The notes below the pieces were generated by a model that saw nothing but the letters and a program-made list of their open reading frames with translations, made no database searches and was not told the origin of the DNA. From NCBI RefSeq assembly GCF_900168685.1, contig NZ_FVZN01000013.1, positions 248,001 to 312,000 on the forward strand: a DNA stretch of 64,000 bases. Direction: 5' to 3'. This DNA is from Solibacillus isronensis (lineage in GTDB: Bacteria; Bacillota; Bacilli; Bacillales_A; Planococcaceae). Positions 25,256 to 34,302 of the stretch are shown piece by piece; within the stretch, counting starts at the first letter, position 1; the number at the start of each line of letters is the position of its first letter. The translations under genes were made by a program, and so were the position numbers.

Positions 25256-26530
25256 TTAATCAAGTTCCATATCACTTACATCAATTTTTCCTGTTACCGC
25301 TTCGTAGATTAGGACTTGGCGGTATTCTTTTAACTTTTTGATTTGATTTTTAACTAGAATTATACTTTCTTCAATTGCTTTAGTTTTTTGTTCTAAATAT
25401 ACAGCAATTTTCTCTTGTTCTTCTAAAGAAGGTAACAGCACTGTAAAATTCCTTAAAAGTCCTTGTGATAACGATGCCCTTGTGACAAGATTCATTTCTT
25501 TTACAAAGTAACGTTTACCTAATGCACTTCTAAAATAAAATCTTGCAAATCGAGGATTTAAACGGTTCGTCGTCGGTCTGAATCTGATTAAAAAACCTGC
25601 AAACGTTGCTTCAGGTATCGTTTCTAAACATGTTGAAGCGAAACCAATCTCATCAATAGTTTCTGAAGTACGTGTAAAAAATACATCGCCATAATTTACC
25701 GAGTAAAGTTTCTTATCTTCTGCTGTTGCATTAACTAAACCACTGGCATTTTTAGGTAATACTTCATTTTTATAAACATCGCCATAACTAATAAAAGGTG
25801 TACCAAAACCAAATTCTTCAGAAGATTTGCTAATGCCATTTTGCAAACGTCCTATATAGCCCAATTTACTCAGTTCCCAATGCTCTGGAACGTCACCAAT
25901 CCATTCAACACCTGAACCTTTCATTTTCACATTCGAATTCAAACCTTTTGTTACGGCTTCTGTGATGATTGATTGGCGTTGTTGTTCTAATAAATTGATT
26001 AAAATCATCTGATTTTTTATTAAATTATCAATATTATTTACTTTGTTGTCTAAATACGAAACAATTGTATCCTGCACTATGCTACTTGGACTTAATATTT
26101 TATATTTTTTTAAATCCTCCATTCTTAATGATGGCTGCATATGAGAAGGTATTAAGGCCTTTTCGTAATTGAATAAACACATTAGTTGATAGTAATAAAA
26201 TCTAATATTAAATTTATTATTTTTAGATATCATTATTAGACAATTTTGTGATAAAGAAAATTTCCCTTTTAAATGAGCAACTGTCATAACTTTTGCTCCA
26301 ACAGTTGTAGTAAAAAGGCACTCACTTAAATCATAATCAAATGAATCAATTAAACCCATTACACCATTATTTTCCGTTTGCCCACTATATACTGGATACT
26401 CCCCAGGATTATCATAAAGATATTCTTTCGTATATAATGCTGCATTCTTCCCTTTTTCAAAAGAAAATAACTTTTTTAGAGGTTCTACTTTCCAAAGACT
26501 TTCATTAGTCGTCCATGATAATATACTCAT
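25256..26530 (-). CDS. hsdS: type I restriction enzyme specificity (S) subunit
   Basis: A 424-residue protein with two target-recognition domains. The first half has KVEPLKKLFSFEKGKNAALY; the second begins GVEWIGDVPEHWELSKLGYI. Each half is followed by a helical spacer (IVSYLDNKVNNIDNLIKNQM; IAVYLEQKTKAIEESIILV). The hydrophobic LLEQQRQSIITEAVTKGL between the halves is the usual central repeat. It reads a bipartite DNA target for the methylase and nuclease. It overlaps hsdM by four bases (ATGA). Confidence 0.93.
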   Translation of the reverse strand: MSILSWTTNESLWKVEPLKKLFSFEKGKNAALYTKEYLYDNPGEYPVYSGQTENNGVMGLIDSFDYDLSECLFTTTVGAKVMTVAHLKGKFSLSQNCLIMISKNNKFNIRFYYYQLMCLFNYEKALIPSHMQPSLRMEDLKKYKILSPSSIVQDTIVSYLDNKVNNIDNLIKNQMILINLLEQQRQSIITEAVTKGLNSNVKMKGSGVEWIGDVPEHWELSKLGYIGRLQNGISKSSEEFGFGTPFISYGDVYKNEVLPKNASGLVNATAEDKKLYSVNYGDVFFTRTSETIDEIGFASTCLETIPEATFAGFLIRFRPTTNRLNPRFARFYFRSALGKRYFVKEMNLVTRASLSQGLLRNFTVLLPSLEEQEKIAVYLEQKTKAIEESIILVKNQIKKLKEYRQVLIYEAVTGKIDVSDMELD

Positions 26531-28566
26531 CCCATCACCTTCTTCAACTGCTCCGCAATCTCCACTTCTAACGCACGGATTTCGTCCATAATTTCTGCTG
26601 AACTACGTAGTGTAGTATATTTATAGAACTGGCGAGTGAACGGAATTTCATAGCCAATCTTCGTTTTCGTTTCATCGATCCATGCATCAGGTACATGCGG
26701 CAATACTTCACGTGCAAAGTAATCGTGGATGCCTTCTGATAACGGTACATTTTCTGTATCACGTAAGTCGGTATCTGGTTCAATGTCTGTTTTATTTTTC
26801 ATGCATACATCAGCTGTCTCATCTTTTTCAGAAAGGCCTACTAGAATCGCTTTTAATACTGGTGCACCAATTGTAATATCAGCTTCTTTAAAAGCAGTCT
26901 TTACTAGTTTCGTGAACTCATCACGATTTTTATAGAAAGTATCACTCGCTAATGTGCGTAACACATAAAGAATTTGCGTTTGCAGCTTCTTGCCTTCTTC
27001 GATTTCAAAGTGACCTGCATCGCCCTTTTTCTTAGTAGTGGCTAAGTTCGCAAAGCCTTTTTCCTCTACAACACGTGCAAGACGTTCTTCATTTACTTGG
27101 AAGTTTAAACGTAATGGACGTTCCACTGTAATTTTTGCATAGCCAAAATCTTCATTATCAAAAATCTTCACATGCTCATGTGGCTGTGCATCACCGTATA
27201 AACGAACGATTTCATTGATTTGCTCTTCTGTAATTTCGTTACGCTTGCTACCCATCGACTTTTTCATTTTTTTCGAGAAGTCCACCGCATTCACTAAACG
27301 TACCTTGCCTTTATGAAGAGGCGCTTTATTATTCGTTAAAATCCAAATGTATGTTGCAATACCTGTGTTGTAAAATAAGTCATTCGGTAGCGCTACGATG
27401 CCTTCTACTAAATCATTCTCTAATACATATTTACGAATTTCACTTTCACCTGAGCCTGCATCACCTGTAAATAAAGGTGAGCCGTTCATAATGATGGCTA
27501 AACGGGAGCCTTGTGGGTTTTCTGCTGTTACTGGCTTCATTTTTGATAGTAGATGCAGTAAGAATAATAGCTGTCCGTCACTTGTACGAGGTGTACCAGG
27601 ACCAAAACGGCCATCAAAGCCTTTTTCTTCGTGCTCGGCTTTAATTGCTTTTTCATGCTGCTTCCAATCAACCCCATATGGCGGATTAGAAATTAAATAA
27701 TCGAACTTATCATTCGGGAATTGATCCCCTTTTATTTGACCAGAAACATTTGCCGGTAATAACGTATTACCTAGACGGATGTTACGTGCATCTTCACCTT
27801 TAATTAATAAATCAGCCTTACATATTGCATACGATTCTCCGTTGATTTCTTGTCCGAAAAATTCTAAATGTGCAGTAGGATTTTGGCTTACTAAATACTC
27901 CTGTGCGACAGAACCCATGCCACCTGTACCAGCTGCTGCGTCATATAATGTTTGTGTTAAGCCTGGCTTTGTTAAAATACTCGCATCATCATGCAAGAAC
28001 AGTAAGTGCGTCATTAAACGGATTACCTCACGTGGCGTGTAGTGATCCCCTGCCTCTGCATTCTCGTTAAAGCGACGGATTAATTCCTCAAACACATAAC
28101 CCATCTCAATGTTCGATACAGTTTCTGGATGCAAGTCGATTTCACTGAAGCGTTTAATCGTTAAGTACAGTAAGTTATTTTGCTCCAGCTTATCAATTTG
28201 GCGCTCAAAGTCGAAATGCTCCATAATATCACGAGCCACTTTTGAGAAGCCATTTATATAGTCACGCAAGTTATCTGCAATATTCTCTGAATCAGTTAAT
28301 AGGTTGTTAAAGTTGTATTTACTGATGTTATGGAAGTTTTGCTTTGAAGCACGATTTAAAATCGGCTCACGTGCCTCCTCAGTCATTGAAGCGAACTGCT
28401 CTGCCTTCGCTAGTACCTCTTCTTTTGTGCTTTCTAATACGCAGTCAAAGCGACGTAATACTGCTAATGGTAAAACAATTTTACCGTAGTCCTCTGGCTT
28501 ATATGGTCCTCGTAAAATTTCTGCGATTGACCAGATAAAGCTTACTTTATCTTGGAAGTTAATCAT
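26527..28566 (-). CDS. hsdM: type I restriction enzyme methylase (M) subunit
   Basis: A 679-residue N6-adenine methyltransferase with HsdM N-terminal domain (SFIWSIAEILRGPYKPEDYG), AdoMet motif I LYDAAAGTGGMG (207-218) and catalytic NPPYG (294-298). At 679 residues it is longer than the ~520 of the EcoKI type and carries an extra C-terminal ~150 residues, as in the LlaI/EcoR124-related large HsdM proteins. ATG 28566 is preceded by GAGG. It is the first gene of the operon. Confidence 0.93.
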   Translation of the reverse strand: MINFQDKVSFIWSIAEILRGPYKPEDYGKIVLPLAVLRRFDCVLESTKEEVLAKAEQFASMTEEAREPILNRASKQNFHNISKYNFNNLLTDSENIADNLRDYINGFSKVARDIMEHFDFERQIDKLEQNNLLYLTIKRFSEIDLHPETVSNIEMGYVFEELIRRFNENAEAGDHYTPREVIRLMTHLLFLHDDASILTKPGLTQTLYDAAAGTGGMGSVAQEYLVSQNPTAHLEFFGQEINGESYAICKADLLIKGEDARNIRLGNTLLPANVSGQIKGDQFPNDKFDYLISNPPYGVDWKQHEKAIKAEHEEKGFDGRFGPGTPRTSDGQLLFLLHLLSKMKPVTAENPQGSRLAIIMNGSPLFTGDAGSGESEIRKYVLENDLVEGIVALPNDLFYNTGIATYIWILTNNKAPLHKGKVRLVNAVDFSKKMKKSMGSKRNEITEEQINEIVRLYGDAQPHEHVKIFDNEDFGYAKITVERPLRLNFQVNEERLARVVEEKGFANLATTKKKGDAGHFEIEEGKKLQTQILYVLRTLASDTFYKNRDEFTKLVKTAFKEADITIGAPVLKAILVGLSEKDETADVCMKNKTDIEPDTDLRDTENVPLSEGIHDYFAREVLPHVPDAWIDETKTKIGYEIPFTRQFYKYTTLRSSAEIMDEIRALEVEIAEQLKKVMG

Positions 28567-28778
28567 TTATATACCTCATTCAAAAATTTATTCGAATTCT
28601 ACGTGCGGTGGAGGATAATGGAGTTTTCGTGAGATACGTTCCATATAGCAAGCTCAAATCACTTCACATCAACTTCGTAAAATTTCGGTTCACTATTTAC
28701 AATTATAACTGTTCAAACAACAAAACGTAACATAAGTAAATAACATATTTAACCAAGAGTACAGGCCTTGCTCTTGAC

Positions 28779-29753
28779 TTGATATTAGTAATTAATTATG
28801 GACAAGTTTATAAAGTGAACAAGATTGAAACTACACATAAAAGGCAGGTTTTAAAGATAGAACAAGTACAAACAATTAATCAAACAAATGTAATTGACAT
28901 GAATATGATCAAGATTCGATTAAGTGGTATGTTAGCTGAAGTAATTGTACGCAGTGCTAGTGCTATAAATCATAATAGAAGCGGTGGACGTAAAACTTCC
29001 TCTCTTAAGTTGTATACAGACTTAACAGATGAAGAAGTACAGCACGCAGAAGAAGTACGTTCACGTTCGATTAGTAATACGCTGAGAAAATTTAAACGCT
29101 TGTTATACGCAAACTTTTCACATGGTTTTACATTTTTAACGCTTACGTTTGATCGAGAGAAGTGCGACTTTGATACATCCGATGCAGCTATTTGCCGTAC
29201 GAAGTTTACAACCTTTTGGAAGAACTTGAAGCGTGGCACAAAACCCGGTGAATGCATTGCTGAGGATATTAGCATGGTGTATTTAGGTGTAATCGAATTT
29301 CATCAAGATGGTTCTGTACACTTTCATATACTGTGTCATGTCTCTAGTGAATATTGCGAGCTTTTAAAGAAGAAATGGCATCATGGGTACTTAGATTTTC
29401 AACGCTCAAACGGTGATCCATTATCCGTTCAAAAAATCGAAAGTTATATGCGTAAAGGTATCCATGACCCTCGATTAAATCAGGAAAATCATCGTTATTT
29501 AGCGAGCCGTAAGTTAAAACAACCCGTCATTTTCAAATTTACGAATAATGGCCTACCTACTTGGATAAATGACAATAACAGCGAGCTTAAATTTAAAGAC
29601 AACAGTGAACATGGTTTCACGTACTATCAGTTCATTACACGACTGACAGAAGATGAGTTTCATTCTTACATAGAAAGCTCAGATGCTAACCAGCTCCATT
29701 ATTTAATCGAGCAGATGGAGATGATTCAGCAGCAACTAGCTGATGTAGCCTAA
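28779..29753 (+). CDS. HUH-family rolling-circle replication initiator-like protein
   Basis: A Rep-type nickase. Motif I FTFLTLTF at 117-124, the metal-binding HUH motif HFHIL at 181-185 within GVIEFHQDGSVHFHIL, and motif III ESYMRKG with Tyr223 as the likely nicking Tyr are in the expected order. It would nick the element's origin and start rolling-circle replication of the excised form. The start is uncertain: TTG 28779 begins the open frame, but no clear ribosome binding site is seen, and ATG codons at 28899 or 28905 are possible. Confidence 0.8.
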   Translation: MILVINYGQVYKVNKIETTHKRQVLKIEQVQTINQTNVIDMNMIKIRLSGMLAEVIVRSASAINHNRSGGRKTSSLKLYTDLTDEEVQHAEEVRSRSISNTLRKFKRLLYANFSHGFTFLTLTFDREKCDFDTSDAAICRTKFTTFWKNLKRGTKPGECIAEDISMVYLGVIEFHQDGSVHFHILCHVSSEYCELLKKKWHHGYLDFQRSNGDPLSVQKIESYMRKGIHDPRLNQENHRYLASRKLKQPVIFKFTNNGLPTWINDNNSELKFKDNSEHGFTYYQFITRLTEDEFHSYIESSDANQLHYLIEQMEMIQQQLADVA

Positions 29754-29859
29754 AAACTTCAATACATTTATCTAAAAAGAAGAGCTTTATCCGATCTTTT
29801 AATAAATCTATTACACGAACTTCACAATATCTAATCTAACGACAAAGGAGTCATTTAAC

Positions 29860-30477
29860 ATGAACATAGAACGAACAAAATTAGTACACTGCGGAGCTAT
29901 TACATATGTCTACAACTATGAAAGCTCTGAAAATATTAAATCCTTTTCATTCGAGGATGAATTCTTACAGTTGCAAAGATCCCTTGCAATAAATTTCATT
30001 GATGATTATGCAGTAATAGGCTTCACCTTATCAATTAACACCAATGACGTATCTTCCCTGCAAACACGACTAGACAATTTCTTATCGAATATCGCAAAAA
30101 GAGGCTTGAAATATATCGCTGTATTAGACATTGCTAAGAAACATCCTTGCGTACATTTAATCACTAATAAGACGGCTAAGCTGACTGATGAACAATTAAC
30201 CTCTATTTGGGGGAATAAAGTAATCAGAGGTTATATCTCTTACGACGAATTATTAATACGCTATGCAACAGCTGCACGAAAAAGCCAAATGCTTACACCT
30301 CAATATCTTTTCACATCGGATAAGCTGAAAAAGCCTCGTACCTTCCATAACGATGCAGCTGACGTTTTCTTTTATGAGCGTGAAATCATGGATGTAGGTA
30401 CATGTGATGTATATGAAATTTCCGATTCACAACATGGAATAATTACCGTGAGTGAATATATGGGCATCCCCTATTAG
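29860..30477 (+). CDS. degenerate HUH Rep-like protein
   Basis: A 205-residue protein after a strong AAAGGAG. The order AVIGFTLSIN (51-60), then YIAVLDIAKKHPCVHLITN (85-103), then IRYATAARKS parallels the Rep upstream (FTFLTLTF, YLGVIEFHQDGSVHFHI, SYMRKG). Here the HUH pair is degenerate: His99 remains but the first His position is Cys97. It is probably a paralogue that lost nicking activity and may act as a regulator or accessory. That relationship is my reading and needs a structural comparison. Confidence 0.5.
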   Translation: MNIERTKLVHCGAITYVYNYESSENIKSFSFEDEFLQLQRSLAINFIDDYAVIGFTLSINTNDVSSLQTRLDNFLSNIAKRGLKYIAVLDIAKKHPCVHLITNKTAKLTDEQLTSIWGNKVIRGYISYDELLIRYATAARKSQMLTPQYLFTSDKLKKPRTFHNDAADVFFYEREIMDVGTCDVYEISDSQHGIITVSEYMGIPY

Positions 30478-30680
30478 CCCGCCTTTTATAAATTCGATTT
30501 AAATTAAGGAATTGTAAGTAAAACTATACCTACTCACACAGTATGACTTACAACCGCTTTTATTGAGAGAAGAACGCCTTCCATCATACATGAGCAAGTT
30601 CGCTTTTCTACATCTACCCACGTAAAATAAGGGTATACACATAAGCGAAAGCCGAAGGAATATGAAAGCAGGTGATGATG

Positions 30681-30863
30681 ATGAATTTAAACAATTATCC
30701 TGATGTATTAAGCGTCAAGGACATCCAGGAGATTTTAAGTATCGGCACGTCAAAAGCATATGCACTCGCAAAGTCAGATGCATTTCGTACCGTTCGTGTC
30801 GGCCCCCTCATTAAAATTCCCAAGCAGTCATTTTTAAATTGGCTGAATGGTTCAAATAACTAG
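30681..30863 (+). CDS. excisionase/AlpA-like helix-turn-helix protein
   Basis: About 60 residues: VLSVKDIQEILSIGTSKAYA then FRTVRVGPLIKIPKQSFLNWL, the helix_turn_helix_17 (MerR-like winged) layout of excisionases and AlpA-type activators. ATG 30681 lies six bases after AGGTG; the ATG codons just before it are too close. It probably bends att DNA or activates island genes. Confidence 0.8.
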   Translation: MNLNNYPDVLSVKDIQEILSIGTSKAYALAKSDAFRTVRVGPLIKIPKQSFLNWLNGSNN

Positions 30864-31495
30864 CTTAGCTGCTCTCAGAAAGCATTTCCTTTCACTACAG
30901 GAGCTTTGCATAATTACAAAGAAAGAACACAGCTATAGCTCCTCAAAAGCCGTAGAATGTGTTCTTTTTATTACTTATTACTAAATTATTTCGGCTAGTG
31001 TAGACCTCACCATAATGACCCAGGGGGCGACTAACGCCATAAATGCCAGTCTAGAAAGGAAGGTATACCCCCACGGAATTTTTTTAATATTTATTTCCCC
31101 TTACCCAAAAAAACATAACAAATTTCAGCCGATGTTGTACAAGAGAGTACTAATAAGCTATACCCTACTTTTACAATAAATTGCTCACATTCTTTTAAAA
31201 TATGGTTTCCAAATGGATAATCACCGGTTTGCATATAAACTATTTTCTTCCTTTAAAAAATTTTTTTAGTTTCTAAAAATAAAACTCAAGAGATTTTTTA
31301 TTCATACGTATGCATAAAAATAAGGAAATGATACTCATTATCTCTTTTAAAAGCGAGGAAGTTTATATCATATAAACTCAAGAGAAGTTATGCGGTACAT
31401 AATGAAATGCATTACATCAACTTCAAGATTGCACATTCTGTTCAACTATAATACAATCCTAAAAACGTATACTTTTTGTATAAAAGGAGACTAAC
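30864..31495. other. 630-bp gene-free region of the island, possible origin or control region
   Basis: No gene is supported. A hairpin with arms AAGAACACA and TGTGTTCTT (about 30923-30967) followed by TTTTT probably terminates the upstream transcript. Near 31017-31080 lies GC-richer DNA (ACCCAGGGGGCGACTAACGC) unlike its surroundings, and an AT-rich run follows. For an element with a Rep protein this is a reasonable place for an origin, but no nick-site consensus is recognised. Confidence 0.4.
31360..31378. promoter_or_regulatory. palindrome upstream of the 31496 gene
   Basis: AGTTTATAT-C-ATATAAACT is a perfect 9-bp dyad about 118 bp before the next start. It is a candidate operator, with no known binder. 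Confidence 0.4.
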
Positions 31496-32053
31496 ATGAA
31501 CAATTCAACCCCAACAATCACCGAGAAATCTACAAAACTATCTACATCAAACAACATAGATGTAAAAGATATTTTCAATCAGGGTAACCTTCCGTCAAAA
31601 AATATCAGCAATTTGGCAAGGTACTTTAAATTAGGCTATAAAGAATGCGGTACTCTATGGGACAGTGACATCAAACTAAACACACATTCTATACTGACTA
31701 TTCTTTCATTCGATTCATGCAAACATTTATTAGGAGAAAAAGATACACAAGAAAATTGGATTGCTTTTAAAACTGGTGCGATTGCGCATCTAGAAAATAT
31801 TGGAAACAATATAAGCAAAGTTGAGACACGTTATACGTTTATCGAGAAATCTGACGACTATATAGCCCTTGTCGAAGTGGAGAAAACCACATTCAATAAG
31901 TTTATCCAAAAAGAATATTCAGATTTATTGGATCCCAAATTATACTTACAGCAAGATTTAGAATTGTTTTTCAAACAAATCTGTACTAACATTTCTCTCT
32001 CGTCATTTATTCCTAAAAAAGCCTTTACTAAATACCTTCAGATTTTACATTAA
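31496..32053 (+). CDS. hypothetical island protein
   Basis: About 185 residues, starting ATG after AAAAGGAG. No signal peptide, membrane helix or familiar motif is visible. The N-terminal 25 residues are Ser/Thr-rich and probably disordered, and the rest looks like a mixed alpha/beta domain (GTLWDSDIKLNTHSILTILS; ENWIAFKTGAIAHLENIG). A terminator follows. The function is unknown. Confidence 0.6.
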   Translation: MNNSTPTITEKSTKLSTSNNIDVKDIFNQGNLPSKNISNLARYFKLGYKECGTLWDSDIKLNTHSILTILSFDSCKHLLGEKDTQENWIAFKTGAIAHLENIGNNISKVETRYTFIEKSDDYIALVEVEKTTFNKFIQKEYSDLLDPKLYLQQDLELFFKQICTNISLSSFIPKKAFTKYLQILH

Positions 32054-32057
32054 CAAA

Positions 32058-32096
32058 AGGGCTGTTCCGTAAGTTTTTTGCTTACGAAGCAGCCCC
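32058..32096. terminator. terminator between convergent island genes
   Basis: GGGCTGTTCCGTAAG pairs with CTTACGAAGCAGCCC around TTTTTTG. Confidence 0.8.
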
Positions 32097-32109
32097 TAAT
32101 AAAATATAC

Positions 32110-32358
32110 TTAATTACTATAAGTTTCTAAAAAACGATTAATTTCTTCACGGGAAACACGGCTAATACCTTCTATTGAAAATACTTTAAGTCCCATTTCA
32201 CGATATTTTGCTAATGTATTTGGTGATACCCCTATATATTCTGCCGCTTCCTTCAAACTAAACCATTCTTTTGTCACAAGCTTATGTTCATTCATAACAT
32301 TCACTATAGCTTGCTCCATCATTATTTTTAACATTGATAATTCATTTAACTGATCCAT
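32110..32358 (-). CDS. helix-turn-helix (excisionase-like) DNA-binding protein
   Basis: An 82-residue protein whose second half (WFSLKEAAEYIGVSPNTLAK, then YREMGLKVFSIEGISRVSRE) is a MerR-type winged helix found in excisionases. The N-terminal 30 residues could form a helix for dimerisation. ATG 32358 follows GCGAGG. It is divergent from the Xre repressor and shares its operator region, so it is probably the recombination directionality factor or an early regulator. Confidence 0.8.
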   Translation of the reverse strand: MDQLNELSMLKIMMEQAIVNVMNEHKLVTKEWFSLKEAAEYIGVSPNTLAKYREMGLKVFSIEGISRVSREEINRFLETYSN

Positions 32359-32499
32359 TCTCTAACCTCGCTAACTAATTTTATGGATCTCCTTTCAATT
32401 TAAATCTTTTCGGGGCTATTAACTCAACATTCTTAAATAATTATCACCCTATTCACTACGACTTGCGGTATCGCTTAATGTAATTAAATTAACACCAAT

Positions 32500-32544
32500 T
32501 ATAACTAATTGCAATTAAAATAAAATAAATTGCAATTAGTTATA
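32500..32544. promoter_or_regulatory. large palindromic operator of the Xre repressor
   Basis: TATAACTAATTGCAATT (32500-32516) and AATTGCAATTAGTTATA (32528-32544) are perfect 17-bp inverted arms around an 11-bp spacer, in the divergent promoter region of the repressor and the excisionase-like gene. This layout suits a lysogeny-like switch. Confidence 0.8.
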
Positions 32545-32577
32545 TTACTGTGTTATGATTTTTTCGAGGTGATTCAT

Positions 32578-33027
32578 ATTAATAACACAAGTGATCTAGG
32601 CATAGCGTTAAAACAGTTGCGAAAAGAAAAGGGCTTAACCATAAAGGATCTAGCAGACAAAATAGGGGTTTCTCAGCCGTTCCTATCGCAAATCGAAACT
32701 GCTAAACGTAAGGCTTCTCCAGAGCTATTAGGAAAAATAGCGGAAGCTGTGGATGTATCATACTTCGATTTGTTAAAAATCGCAGGCCACAATGACCTAA
32801 TAAATCTTTATAACGCAAGACAGATTGATTTAAAAAGACAATCATCAAATGAGCTCATTAATTTAGCGACCGATATAAAGGTTCTATTAGAGCAAACAAA
32901 CCTCTTAATAAAAGCTGAAAAAGTAAAACCTACTTTTAATGGACATACATTAACAGATGACGAAGCTGCAAGAGCTTTAGCAATGTTTTATATACTATTT
33001 CCATACCTTAAAGAACCGAAAAGATAA
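32578..33027 (+). CDS. Xre-family (cI-like) repressor
   Basis: About 149 residues. The N-terminal helix-turn-helix is LGIALKQLRKEKGLTIKDLA, then DKIGVSQPFLSQIETAKR. The C-terminal half is helical and lacks an S24 protease, so induction must differ from lambda CI. The only start that fits the ribosome binding site (GAGGTG, six bases) is ATT 32578; a TTG at 32530 lies inside the operator with no such signal. An ATT start is rare but would keep repressor levels low. It faces the integrase downstream. Confidence 0.8.
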   Translation: MNNTSDLGIALKQLRKEKGLTIKDLADKIGVSQPFLSQIETAKRKASPELLGKIAEAVDVSYFDLLKIAGHNDLINLYNARQIDLKRQSSNELINLATDIKVLLEQTNLLIKAEKVKPTFNGHTLTDDEAARALAMFYILFPYLKEPKR

Positions 33028-33082
33028 TTCGCTATAAATAGTTCATTTCGATTGTCTACATTAGGCATGGAGGCATGAGATT

Positions 33083-34243
33083 ATGGCAAAGAAGAAAACA
33101 GGGTCAATTGAGAGCTATATATTAAAAAATGGTGAAAAGCGTTATCGCTTTCAAATATATATTGGAATGGATCCATTAACAGGAAAAGAGATACGTACTA
33201 CTCGTAGCAAGTTCAAAACAAAAAAAGAAGCAGAACTTGCATTAGCACGTTTGAAGCTCGAAATCGCAAATGGACAATATAAAAAAATTCAAGCAGAAAC
33301 ATATCAAGATGTGTATGATTTATGGGTTAAAGTATATGAGAATACAGTAGAGGAAAGTACTTTCGTTAAAACGTTGGGTATCTTTCGCAATCATATATTG
33401 CCTGCAATGGGTGCATACAAGATTGATAAAATTAATGTAGCTATTTGCCAACGTCATGTTGATGAGTGGATGGAGAAACTTGTGAATGGCGACAAAACGA
33501 AAAGTTATGCATCATTAGTTATGCGATTTGCAATTAAGCGAGACTATATCCAATCAAATCCTTTTGATTTAGTTGATCTTCCACGCCAACGTAAAAAAAG
33601 CAGCACTAAACAGGAAACTGAAAATTTCTATACCAAAGCACAATTACGCTTATTTTTACAATGCGCTGAGAAACAACCGAATTATAAAGTTTATGCATTC
33701 TTCCGCTTATTAGCTTATTCAGGTATGCGTAAAGGTGAAGCTCTTGCTCTTAATTGGGAAGATATTAACTTCAAGGATAATGAAATCAGTATTAATAAAG
33801 CTATTGGACAAGGTGTATCCCAAAGGTTATATATAAAGCCTACAAAAACTGCTACCAAGCGTGCTATTAAAATGGACGAAGCAACAATGATCATTTTAAA
33901 AGAATGGAAGAAAAAGCAGCAGCAAGCCTATTTAATGCTTGGTTATAATACATTGCAGAAAAATCAATTAGTCTTCAGCAATACTAAAAACAGCTTTATT
34001 CAGCCAACCAAAACAAACGATTGGCTTAAATCAATTATTATCAAAAACAATCTTCCTGCTATTTCAACTCATGGATTTAGACATACACACTGTTCTTTAT
34101 TATTTGAAGCTGGTGCAACAATTAAGTCTGTACAAGATCGTTTAGGACATACTGATGTGAAAACTACGATGGATGTTTATACGCATGTTACCTCCACTGC
34201 AAAAGAAGATGCCATTATAAAGTTTACAAACCATTTAAAATAA
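33083..34243 (+). CDS. tyrosine recombinase (integrase)
   Basis: A 386-residue phage/ICE-type integrase: N-terminal AP2-like arm-binding domain (residues ~5-60, YRFQIYIGMDPLTGKEIRTT), a SAM-like core-binding domain (~75-170), and the catalytic domain with Arg216 (SGMRKGEA), His330-x-x-Arg333 (HGFRHTH), His356 (LGHTD) and Tyr366 (MDVYTHV). ATG 33083 follows GGAGG. It should integrate and excise the island at the ssrA 3' end, 1.8 kb away. Confidence 0.95.
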   Translation: MAKKKTGSIESYILKNGEKRYRFQIYIGMDPLTGKEIRTTRSKFKTKKEAELALARLKLEIANGQYKKIQAETYQDVYDLWVKVYENTVEESTFVKTLGIFRNHILPAMGAYKIDKINVAICQRHVDEWMEKLVNGDKTKSYASLVMRFAIKRDYIQSNPFDLVDLPRQRKKSSTKQETENFYTKAQLRLFLQCAEKQPNYKVYAFFRLLAYSGMRKGEALALNWEDINFKDNEISINKAIGQGVSQRLYIKPTKTATKRAIKMDEATMIILKEWKKKQQQAYLMLGYNTLQKNQLVFSNTKNSFIQPTKTNDWLKSIIIKNNLPAISTHGFRHTHCSLLFEAGATIKSVQDRLGHTDVKTTMDVYTHVTSTAKEDAIIKFTNHLK

Positions 34244-34250
34244 AATAAAA

Positions 34251-34282
34251 GGGTCGTCCCAGAATAACTTTTAGGATGACCC
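34251..34282. terminator. terminator between integrase and the PanAT-like pair
   Basis: GGGTCGTCC pairs with GGATGACCC; it lies between convergent transcripts with A/T-rich flanks. Confidence 0.8.
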
Positions 34283-34302
34283 ACTTCATTATTATTTTTG
34301 AG

